Shown in pieces: positions 46,137-55,103 of a stretch of DNA of 64,000 nt. The notes below the pieces were generated by a model. That model was given only the letters and a program-made list of their open reading frames with translations, ran no database searches and had not been told where the DNA came from. Origin of the DNA: Fagopyrum homotropicum (Eukaryota; Streptophyta; Magnoliopsida; Caryophyllales; Polygonaceae); NCBI GenBank assembly GCA_033239125.1, contig BSWB01000001.1, positions 8,878,501 through 8,942,500 of the forward strand, given 5' to 3'. Positions within the stretch are counted from its first letter, which is position 1; each line of letters opens with the position of its first letter. A program made the position numbers and the translations under genes.

Positions 46137-47892
46137 TGTTCGCTCCAAACGGTGTGTGCAAGCTTTAAATTTATAACCCTAGACGTAAGCTTAAAACAAG
46201 GATGCGAACCCGCAGTGTACGGGTCAATCGTAGTAAAAAGCAAGGAATTCCAGGGGTCGATCACAGGGACTTAGTGAAACAAAGTCCAATTACGGTATGC
46301 TTATGTGTAAATACTAACCACAAAAGGTAATTAAAACAATCAAAGATGATATAGAAGTCAATAAAGGAAACATGCAATTCTAGGGATTAAAGCATCTAGT
46401 TGTGGTTCCAACTCAAGATCTAAAGATAAGCGGACAAAGCTGAGGTTTTTGCATAGGGAAGGTGTTACTAAAGTGGAATAGATCACCGGGTAAGTCTCAC
46501 TACTCACTAATCCAAAACCGTAACTCCTATTACCGGGTAAGTCTCAAGGAATTAAGATAAAGAACTATAACCTCAAACTAACACACCATCTAAGGGAATA
46601 GAATCAACCTTTACCGGGTAAGTCTCAGGCTAACTCACAAAGATGGGATGAAAGCACACTCAAACCCCCAATAAAGGACAAACCTTTATTACCTAAACTT
46701 ATGATCTTAGGTAAACAAACTAAGGAATTACCGGGTAAGTCTCATCCTAGGCTTGCATTGGATCAGGAAAGGTGTAATAAGAATAGGATTTGGCAAACTA
46801 TAACACTTAACTCTCAGTTTAGGATCAGATAAGTCACCTCGGTCAGCGCAATTCCACCCCGGCCGAGATGTTCATCAACTGAGCGAGATGCTTAGGGTTA
46901 AGGTTAAAGACTCGAACTTTCAGGGTCCTACTGTGATTAAGATCATTCTATCATTGTTTTTCCCACAACCTTCAGCCAATCACCCTAGAATCACACAAGG
47001 AAATTAGCCACTCATCATCATGAAAGCAATAATCAAATATATGGGAAGAAGGTGAATATTTGAACAAGAAGAATTTAATGAAAAGACTTCAATAACTGAA
47101 TCAAATATCACAACAAAAGCGTTCCTTGGATAAAAATCCAGCAAGGCAAGACAACAAGGAAGGGAATCTAAGATAATCTTACAAAAACCCTTCAAAAGCT
47201 ATAAAAGCTATAGACTTCAATCTTCCTTCAACCTTCAAAAAGGTTCTTCAATTCTCCCAACTGGAGTATGCGGATGTATGCAGCGTATTTTTCGGTGTAA
47301 GTGGGATGTCGGATTTGTGGAAATCCAACCCTTTTTATAGGAAAATAACCCTCCAAAGATAAGATATCTTAGAAAGATCTCTTCCCATAAAAATAGGTAA
47401 AATATATGATCTAGTATATCTTCTTCCTTCCAGGATCCAAGCCCAAAAATATAAGATCTCTTTCCAAAGATAAAAGATCTCAGCCAAGAATAAAATATTC
47501 CCGCCGCGTCCCAGGTGTTCGCCTCGGTCGAGTCGACTTCTCTGGATCACCTCGGTCGAGGTGAATCTGTGGTCAACCGAGGTGAGTCACAACTGAATGT
47601 GAAATCTCTCAGATCTGGTCCAAAGTGAATCTCTAATCTATGGCTATGCTTCCTGGATGGTTCCTTATGTTCCTGAATGTAGCTCTAATGACTCCATAGC
47701 TCCTTTTGCTCCTTTTTGATGCAAAACGTGCCATTTTACCTACGATTACAACAAAACTAGGTGTAGACCTCGATTCTCACAAATGTAGATAAAATGGTAA
47801 TATAATCACATATTATACATACAAACATGCAGATTATTGAAGATAAAACGTCCAAAAAAACCCCAAAATATAGACTATAATTCATGCTATCA
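46137..47892 (-). repeat. Athila-like 3' LTR (1,756 bp)
   Basis: TGTTCGCTCC...TGCTATCA on the + strand, matching 59062-60816 almost completely. It holds four copies of accgggtaagtctca (46485, 46532, 46613, 46730) and several ctcggtcgag motifs. Confidence 0.95.
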
Positions 47893-47912
47893 AAATACCC
47901 CATACTTAGCCC
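47893..47912 (-). promoter_or_regulatory. Polypurine tract
   Basis: Read on the - strand, ctaagtatggggtattt directly precedes the 3' LTR (TGATAGC). It is the expected position and composition for plus-strand priming in Athila-type elements. A very similar caagtatggggtgtttg occurs internally near 49233-49250. Confidence 0.7.
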
Positions 47913-49352
47913 TTGCTTGTCCCCAAGCAAGTTCCGCATATGAAAGACAAGATAGAATGGATTAATAGTCAAGAAAATCAATGAAAAGTCTTTCAAAAAC
48001 ATTTTTACAGTGTGCAACAATCATAGATCACTCTAAGAGAATACTTCATGAAATTTAAAATCAAAATATGATCAAAACATTTTATAAATATGAGAAAGTT
48101 GTTCATCTTTGCATAAAATCATAGAATGCATAATAAGTCATAATTATCGAAATTAATCATGCATAATCCAGTTTAAACCGCTAAGTCAATCAACAAGCTC
48201 GAGGTCTCAAGGGCTTCCCAAAAGAAAGGTCAAGAAACGTGTAGGGTAGGGATGTATGTAAGGTAATGTGGTGCTAGAATTCGGGAAAAGGATATACTTC
48301 ACTTTCACTTTGACTTGCAACATCTTCCACCAATAAGCTTTGCTTATTTCACACTTTTTCTTTTTACTTTACTTTTTGGGACGCATGGACAGAGGTGCAC
48401 AATAACCGAAGCCTAGGAAATCAGCAATCATCAATTTCTTGAGATGCATCAAACCCTTGATGCACATACCATGACCCGTTAGGAATATCGCTCAATCCGA
48501 CTTTGGCAAGAGACAAACACCCGACTATGTGAATGGTGCCGAGTTACTCATCATCATGATTGACTTCCCCAAACCTATTATTACTTTCTAACACTTTCAC
48601 TTCTAGCCCACTTCTCAACTTTAACTTCACTTGCTTTCACCACTTCACTTGCTTCCAAATTCCCGGATAGGTAAAGGGAGGCAAAATGTATATGAGGGGC
48701 TAAGCATGATCAAGAAGAAGAAGAGAGAAGAATGAATTGCCTTGGTCTTTCCAGGAAGAAAGTGAGAGAACTTATCTTGCGGTGTCAACCTTCAAATTCA
48801 ACATAATTTGGATAAAAACAAAGTATTAAACATGCCAAAAATTTTAAAGAAAGCATTTAGCAACTTAAACATATTATAAAACCTTTCAAACACATAAAGA
48901 ATTTCAAAACCAGTCAGTAAACAAGATCTTCACTGAGATCATATCCAGATAAGGAGCACAAAAATCATTTTCGAAAACTCTCAGTTAACCCACCTCGGTC
49001 GAGGTGTTCTTAGGTCAACCGAGGTGAAACACCTCGTTCGGCCAGAACTACCCCGGTCGAGGTCAAATTTTTTTTTTTTTAAAACCAGTTTTCTTTCAGT
49101 TTCGACGTTTTTCTCAATCGAATAACCTGTAAGTATGCATGTAGTCTCAGATAAACACATAGATGCAAAAGTGAAGCATAAAATAGATATCCGGTCAAAT
49201 AGAGTCATACATCAAATAAATGTCAAGTAATACACAAACACCCCATACTTGGGACACACTGTCCCAGTGGGTCAAAATAAGTCTAAGGAATAAAGTACTC
49301 ACCGGATAATAAGCTGAACTGCATAAAAATAAGAAAGAAAATCCTGCAGCTC
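47913..49352. other. Non-coding 3' region of the Athila-like element
   Basis: No ORF of note. It holds the ctcggtcgagg motif cluster at 48991-49064 and a second PPT-like tract at 49233-49250. Confidence 0.6.
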
Positions 49353-50009
49353 TCAGTAGTCACGATCTGGTGGTGGTGGTGGTGGCACATACGGATACTG
49401 GGACGGGTCGAACGGATAGCCCATGACGTGCTCAAACTGAATCTGGGCCATCATGTGCTGGTAATGCTGCCGCTCCTGCATCTCGCGGATATCCAGTGAC
49501 AAAGCAGCATACGAGTCAATAACTTGATCCGTCAGATCGTCGATCCGACTGTGAGCCTCTGGATCTCTGTGTCGGCGTGTCCTACGCCTAGCAGGTCTCA
49601 CTGGAGAAGTAGCAGGTGCAGGCTCAGTATCCTCATCATCTAGATCTATAACTGGTGCGCTCGTCCTTGTAGTATCTGTCCCTGTATCCATCGGGACTCC
49701 ACCCTCTCTATCATCAGCTGTCTCCTCATCATCTACCTCCTCCTCAGCTGGGGCAGCTGCTGCCTCTCTATAATCCTCCATCAGTGGGGCCCAAGCGGTC
49801 TGCCAATAATGAGGGTCATAAATAGTAAACTGGGCAGACCACCTAATCCCCTGTGGTGCAGTCAGCTCCCATGGCATAGCCACGTACGGTGTAGTCAAAC
49901 TCGGGGAACCAGAATCCGCCGAGTGATCATCTCCTGCAGTCCAAGCGGCTTGGCAACCGCCACCATCGTGCAAGCGCTGAGATCCATGTCCTGATAGCTG
50001 GCGATGTGG
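49353..50009 (-). pseudogene. Athila-type 3' ORF, C-terminal part (beyond the hAT insertion)
   Basis: Continuing from the TSD leftward, the frame of the N-terminal part runs only to a stop near 49900. The downstream sequence then stays open in another frame to 49353, so a frameshift is present besides the transposon. The downstream part has WELTAPQGIRWSAQ and DPHYWQTAWAPL, an acidic stretch (EEEVDDEETADDRE), a basic RPARRRTRRHR patch, and a proline-rich end (YVPPPPPPDRDY). Function of this Athila ORF is unknown; it is often called env-like from its position. Confidence 0.65.
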
Positions 50010-50017
50010 GTGACAAG
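50010..50017. repeat. hAT TSD, left
   Basis: gtgacaag, identical to 53576-53583. Confidence 0.95.
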
Positions 50018-50280
50018 TAGACATGTTACCGGTTCAAACCAAACCGCCGAACCGGCGGTTTGTGAACCGGCTCAAACCGCCGGTTTGACCAAACCGGCGG
50101 TTTAGGTTTGCCGGTTTGGTTGAACCGGCGGTTCGCGGTTTAGGTTTAGGTTTGGTTCAACCTCAAACCTAAACCGACGGTTCGAACCGGGGGTTAACCG
50201 CCGGTTAAACCGGCGGTTAAACCGCCGGTTTGAGCCTTTTTTAATTTTTTTTTTGGCCAAACCGGCGGTTAACCGGCGGT
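50018..50280. repeat. hAT left terminus with subterminal palindrome array
   Basis: After the terminal tagacatgttaccgg there are about a dozen copies of (g)aaccg(g/c)cggtt in both orientations within 250 bp. The same motif fills 53408-53570 and the small element at 36181-36633. Confidence 0.85.
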
Positions 50281-50294
50281 TTGGCCAAAAAAAA

Positions 50295-50384
50295 GAGACG
50301 TTGGCAAAAGCTAACGTCTCTTTGCAATTTTTGAACGTTGGCTTTTGCCAACGTTCACTCCAACGGCTATAATAGCCGTTGGAG
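50295..50384 (+). promoter_or_regulatory. Three consecutive hairpins with twin MSA-type (Myb3R) sites upstream of the transposase
   Basis: Hairpin 1: 50295-50320 (gagacgtt.. / ..aacgtctc, one G-T mismatch). Hairpin 2: 50333-50356, gaacgttggc-tttt-gccaacgttc, perfect. Hairpin 3: 50360-50382, ccaacggctat-a-atagccgttgg, perfect. The third contains TCCAACGGCTA on both strands, which fits the plant mitosis-specific activator consensus YCYAACGGYYA exactly. It lies about 85 bp upstream of the TATA box and 200 bp upstream of the ATG. Expression at G2/M is an inference. Confidence 0.65.
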
Positions 50385-50465
50385 GTTAAAATTATTATTA
50401 TTATTATTATTTTTTTTAAATACTAGTTTAACTAAAAAAAATAAATAAATAATACCCACTATTCC

Positions 50466-50473
50466 TATAAATA
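50466..50473 (+). promoter_or_regulatory. TATA box of the hAT transposase gene
   Basis: tataaata, 112 bp upstream of the ATG. A start site near 50500 would give a leader of about 85 nt rich in CT. Confidence 0.6.
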
Positions 50474-50584
50474 CCATACAATTATTTCATTTAAATCACA
50501 CCAACATTCTCATCTATCTACTGCTACTCTCAATCTCCAATTCTCCATCTCGTATTCTCTTTCTCGTAATTTCGATCTTTCGAA

Positions 50585-52675
50585 ATGGCAAACCCGAATT
50601 TCCCAAGCGACTACGACTTCACTCCCGCTTTCTTTCCTAGCACACAAGAAAGCGAGACTCAACCGCCGGAATCGGAAATGCCACAAGCTCCACAAGTTCC
50701 ACAAGGTGAAGGGCCATTCCGACAAGCCCCTCCACCGAAAATGCTCACCTCCGACATATTCACCAAACATTACAACAAGGGTCCGGTGATGGACGATTAT
50801 TGCCAAGTTTCGTGCAATTATTGTACGAAGGTGTACAAGTGGAAGTCGAAGGGCGGATACGGAACTTTGCAAACCCATATGCAAAAGACTCATCCGGAGA
50901 AGCTCGGAATATCACGGGGACAAACTCAATTGTCCCACGGGTTTGCATCCTCTTCCTCTCAATCTTCTTTATTTACTTATAATCATGTTGATGAATCTTT
51001 AGCATTAGCCAACTTAATTGCATCCGAAGCATTTCCATTTTCTTTTGCGGAATCTATTAATGTAAGAGAATATTGTTCTAATTATCTTCAACCGGCTTAT
51101 AAACCAACTTCTCGTCAACAAGTTTCGAAATTAGTTTCTCATTCTTATGAACAAAAAAAACAAAAAATTCTTACGGTTTTACAATCTTTTTCGCATCAAG
51201 TTTCAATTTGTAGTGATGTTTGGAGTACTTTATCACAAAAACATTTTTACATGGGCATCACTTTACATTTTATCGATAATGATATGTACTTGCATAAATT
51301 TGTTATTGCATATCGACTTTTTAATGAAAGACATAGTGCCGCCAACATTGCTAATTTAATAAAAACGGTTTTACAAGAATTTAATTTACAAAACCGTGTT
51401 TTTTCATACTCATTTGATAATGCTTCCGCTAACACCCGCGCCGTTAACCATTTAGTAAGAAATGCGGGTCAACTTATAAAAACTTCTTTTACTCACCAAA
51501 GATGTGCATGTCATATTTTAAATTTAAGTGTTCAAGATGGCCTAAAAGTTTTACATGAAATGTTAGAACCTATAACCGATGTAATTGAACATATTTGGCA
51601 TTCAACCGAATTAAGAAGAAAATGGAGATCAACTTGTATTGAAAAAATTTTTCCTCCAATTTCTTTTTCGAAAGATATTGGAACTCGGTGGAACTCAACC
51701 TATAAACTACTAACTAAAGCTATTCGTTATAAAAATGTTTTACAAGAATTTTCTTCACAATTTATTTCTTGGTCTATTTTAGATGATGAAAGTATTTGGC
51801 AAACTTGTTTTGATATTTGTAGTGTTTTAAAAGTTTTTAGTGATGCTACTAATACATTAAGTTATGTTTACATTCCTACTTCTTGTTGTTTTTTAGAAAT
51901 AGCCGTAAATGTTGCCGAGGCTTTACAAACCGGTTTAGCTTTAGAATCACTTAAATATGCGGCAACCGAAATGAAAACAAAATGGCTAAAATATTATAAT
52001 GAGGTTCCCGTAGTTTATCTTATTGCCGCCGTTTTCGATCCTAGACTTAAAATAGATGGTGTTACGGAATTTTTAAATGCTTATTATGAATGTTTAGGAT
52101 TATCTACTATTATGAATGTTAATAATATTATTAGTAATGTTCGTGTTGAAATTGCTAAATTACTTAATTTATTTGAAACTAGTGCTAGTGCTAGTGCTTC
52201 TACACAAACAACTCCTCCACCCACTTCTTCTTCTCCTTCTCCTTCTATTCTTTCTAAAGCTAGACAAATTTTATCTAAAAGAACTAAAACACCTAGACAT
52301 TCATCCGCAAGTGCGGAATTTGAAGATTTTCTAACTACTCCTTTTAGTTTTGATGGTGATATTGATAGTTTTGAAGTTTTACAATATTGGAAGAAGATGG
52401 CCCCAAAGTATCCAACATTAGCCAAGATTGTGCAACAAATTATGGCCGTTCCCGCATCAACGGTGGCCGTGGAGCAAGCTTTTAGTCAAGGAGGAAACAT
52501 GCTAAGCTACAAGAGGAGTCAATTGAAGCCCGATAAATTGGAGGCTCAAGTTTGTGTTCAAGATTGGATAAGGGCGGAGAGGAGGCTACAACGGAATGCA
52601 CCCACTTATGATAGATCATCGGATTCCAACTCCGATGATCCGGCCACTACTTCCGAGTCCGAGTCGCAAAGGTAA
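50585..52675 (+). CDS. hAT transposase, intact (696 aa)
   Basis: One uninterrupted frame with a good start context (gaaATGGC) and a TAA stop. Domains: Pro-rich N-terminus (1-50); BED-type zinc finger with C77, C80, H98 and H103 (CNYCTKVYKW...HMQKTH), which binds DNA; RNase H-like core with D211 (CSDVWST) and D278 (SFDNASAN); CACHILNL at 307-314; RWNSTY near 367; a low-complexity Ser/Thr insertion near 540-565; and the hAT C-terminal dimerisation region with E630 (AVEQAFSQGGNMLSYKRSQL). The expected D, D, E catalytic residues are all present. Length fits plant Ac/RICESLEEPER-like enzymes. It cuts and pastes its element, making 8-bp duplications. A domesticated gene is unlikely because the TIRs and TSD are intact. 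Confidence 0.95.
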   Translation: MANPNFPSDYDFTPAFFPSTQESETQPPESEMPQAPQVPQGEGPFRQAPPPKMLTSDIFTKHYNKGPVMDDYCQVSCNYCTKVYKWKSKGGYGTLQTHMQKTHPEKLGISRGQTQLSHGFASSSSQSSLFTYNHVDESLALANLIASEAFPFSFAESINVREYCSNYLQPAYKPTSRQQVSKLVSHSYEQKKQKILTVLQSFSHQVSICSDVWSTLSQKHFYMGITLHFIDNDMYLHKFVIAYRLFNERHSAANIANLIKTVLQEFNLQNRVFSYSFDNASANTRAVNHLVRNAGQLIKTSFTHQRCACHILNLSVQDGLKVLHEMLEPITDVIEHIWHSTELRRKWRSTCIEKIFPPISFSKDIGTRWNSTYKLLTKAIRYKNVLQEFSSQFISWSILDDESIWQTCFDICSVLKVFSDATNTLSYVYIPTSCCFLEIAVNVAEALQTGLALESLKYAATEMKTKWLKYYNEVPVVYLIAAVFDPRLKIDGVTEFLNAYYECLGLSTIMNVNNIISNVRVEIAKLLNLFETSASASASTQTTPPPTSSSPSPSILSKARQILSKRTKTPRHSSASAEFEDFLTTPFSFDGDIDSFEVLQYWKKMAPKYPTLAKIVQQIMAVPASTVAVEQAFSQGGNMLSYKRSQLKPDKLEAQVCVQDWIRAERRLQRNAPTYDRSSDSNSDDPATTSESESQR

Positions 52676-53300
52676 TGGGGTTACGAAAACAACTCGGAAG
52701 TCCGAAAAAAGGTAAGTAAAGGTAAGAGAACTACGTGGGCTTTGATTCCTCTTAAACCCCAAGAGGATACGTAGGCAACCGGGAAACCGGTTCAAGCCCT
52801 TTCCTTTTTTTTTTTTTTTTTTTTTTCATTTAGTTATATTCAAAATTTCAAATACTAATGTAAATATGTAATAAAAAAAATTGAATGTATAAAAAATTTA
52901 GCTTGCTTTATTTTGTTGTAGAATTGTAGTTAGTACTTAGTAATTTTGTTTAATATGTAATTATTATACATTGAATTTCAATGTATAAAAAAATTTTAGT
53001 TGCTTTGTTGTATAACTTGTATGTTAGTTAGTCATTTTATTTTAGTTGCTTCTTTCTTTTATTATTGTTAGTAATTTTTTTTACTATGTAATTATTTTAT
53101 TCAAAAGCTAATGTAATGAAAAAAAATTCAATGTATAAAAAATTTGAGTTTGCTTTCTTTTATTATTGTTAGTAATGTTATATAACTTAGTAATTCTATC
53201 TAAATGCTATTGTAAAAAAAAAATTCTATGTATAAAATATAAAGTTATAAAATAATTTTAATTAATATATATTATACATTTATACATATATATTATATTA

Positions 53301-53391
<91 letters not shown>

Positions 53392-53407
53392 TTTTAAAAG
53401 TCATGTG
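52676..53407. other. hAT 3' non-coding region
   Basis: It follows the transposase stop; AT-rich, with three related aatgtataaaaaattt-type repeats (52883, 52978, 53128) and the (TA)n tract at 53303-53382. It probably holds the transcript end. Confidence 0.6.
53303..53382. repeat. (TA)n microsatellite, about 40 units
   Basis: An uninterrupted TA run of about 80 bp inside the hAT 3' region, followed by a T tract. Confidence 0.95.
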
Positions 53408-53575
53408 CCAAACCGCCAAACCGGCGGTTTGGCGGTTTGGCAAACCGCCGGTTTAGGTTAAACCTAAACCGGCGGTTCCTCATTGGCCGGTTTAGGTTTA
53501 GGTTTGGCTTTTGCCAAACCTAAACCGCCGGTTCCTAAACCTAAACCGGCGGTTTAGGAACCGGCAACATGTCTA
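53408..53575. repeat. hAT right terminus with subterminal palindromes
   Basis: Repeated aaaccgccggttt and ggcggtttgg motifs precede the terminal ccggcaacatgtcta. Confidence 0.85.
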
Positions 53576-53583
53576 GTGACAAG
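53576..53583. repeat. hAT TSD, right
   Basis: gtgacaag, identical to 50010-50017. Confidence 0.95.
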
Positions 53584-54336
53584 CCCTCCGCAGTAGATGT
53601 CTCCCTTCGCCTTGGCCTTGATCTTGTGCAGATCCTCTGCCAACATCAAGCCAAAGTCCGGGATACCCCCAGTCACCATGCAGTATAAACTGAATAGCTC
53701 CCCCTGTCGGACCTTCTGGGGCGTCTCAGTACGCGCCAGAAGTGTCTCACTGAAGATGCGGTGAGCTAACCTAAAGGCTAAGTGAAAGATGACCTTCTCC
53801 CTGGAATCTCCAGGGCGCCATCTGTCTGCATGCTCAACAATATGGGCAATCTGTCCCCAAAACTCCCTAGCTACAGATCGGGACGGGAAGTCAGCAACTG
53901 TCGGCTCAGGAAAACCAAAAATCTCTCTCCAGTACTCTAGCGGCACTAAGAAGTTCCGGTTCATCAACCGGTACTTCACATATCGCTCTGTGGGGAGGTA
54001 GGTGAAGGAGCTAATGAACTCTAAGGTGGGCTCCAAATAGGCTGGGGCTCGGATCTCAGTAAACTGATCCAGCCTTACTGTAGATATCATCCGTCTAAGG
54101 TCTCCGTCTACGTGGAGACAGTCAAAAGCAGACACGTCCAGGAAGCGAGGTGCAATCACTGGACGGCCGGAAATACAGTCATAATCGACCTGGTGTTGCT
54201 CGTGGATCACCGATCGATAGGGTCGGGAAGAAGAGGAAGAAGGGGAAGGTGAGGATCTATCTCTAAGGGCAAGGCGTCTGTCGGAACTCATTTTCAGATC
54301 TGTCACTGTCAGGTCACCTCGGTCGACTGACAACAC
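53584..54336 (-). pseudogene. Athila-type 3' ORF (ORF1/env-like), N-terminal part, cut by the hAT
   Basis: The - strand frame opens at 54336 (a nearer ATG gives MSSDRRLALRDRSSP, about 54291) and runs to the hAT. A Ser-rich start is followed by RPVIAPRFLDVSAFDCLHVD, YVKYRLMNRNFLVPLEYWREIFGFP and an alpha-helical part to CGGLVT at the insertion point. The layout downstream of pol and the FGFP region match the protein family of Athila elements of unknown function (PF03078-like). The hAT adds a short false C-terminus. The assignment is from position and a few conserved residues. Confidence 0.7.
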
Positions 54337-55103
54337 TCAAGAATCACCTCGGCCGAGGCACAACTCGTCTGGACCGAGGCGGAAAACTGGATTCTAATTT
54401 CATTTGAAAATTCAGTTCTTTTCCCCCAAAATCACTACAACTGCTTCCTATGGGGTACTTAATCCTTTCCTCAGCAAATGCGAGGGCAACCAAAGCCCAA
54501 ATCGAAGCGAAATCAGCGAGTTAGGGTTTCGGTTTTGTTTTACCTTGTTCGGCCGAATCGGTTCGATTTTCTTGCAGATCGATGATGCACTGGGATCCTC
54601 TATGCCTTAATCGCAGTTTGGAAGCGAAAATCTTCGAAAATGAGCGAGAATCGAAGGAGCAAGGTGCAAACTGTCGCCGCGGTCGAGGGAGAGTGAAATG
54701 GAAGAGAGAGAAAATTAATCCCCCTTTTATACCCTTTCTGGAACTGCTGTCACCTCGGTCGAGATGGTCTCGACTGGACCGAGGTGGAACGGACCGAGGT
54801 GGTTCTTCAGAAACCCTAGTCGCCTCGGTTGCTCAAGAATCATCTCGGTCGAGGTGCTCTGACAACAACCGAGATGCCTCAGTCAAACTTCGTCTTCTCA
54901 ACTTCTCGATCTTCTGTCTTTCCAGTTATGCTTCTTCCTTAGATGTCTCCTGTTGTCTGTGTAGAACGCCAAAAAGAAAACAAAGCAAAGCAAAAGCAAA
55001 ACTATCTAAGCTAGACTAGAAAAAGGGAAAAGAAAGCAATACCTTGGGTTGCCTCCCAAGAAGCGCTTGGTTTAAGGTCGCTAGCTGGACCATAGTGCGT
55101 CTC
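54337..55103. other. Athila-like spacer between pol and the 3' ORF
   Basis: Where the integrase should be, there is non-coding sequence rich in ctcggtcgag motifs (54315-54380 and 54751-54880). A 145-codon + strand frame (54582-55019) is antisense and unsupported. Confidence 0.6.

Larger units (their letters stand above)
50018..53575 (+). mobile_element. Apparently complete hAT transposon (3,558 bp)
   Basis: Termini TAGACATGTTACCGG (left) and CCGGCAACATGTCTA (right) are inverted with one mismatch in 15. A perfect 8-bp TSD, gtgacaag, flanks it. Subterminal regions (50030-50280 and 53408-53560) are packed with aaccgccggtt/aaccggcggtt palindromes, likely transposase-binding sites. Inside is an intact intronless transposase gene with its own TATA box. 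It sits in the 3' ORF of the Athila-like element, so it is the youngest layer. All parts needed for autonomy appear present. Confidence 0.95.

Noticed and set aside
50510..50893. 127-codon - strand frame at the hAT promoter
   Set aside because: It is antisense to the transposase start and resembles nothing known.
54582..55019. 145-codon + strand frame in the Athila-like spacer
   Set aside because: It is antisense to the element and contains the scattered ctcggtcgag repeats.
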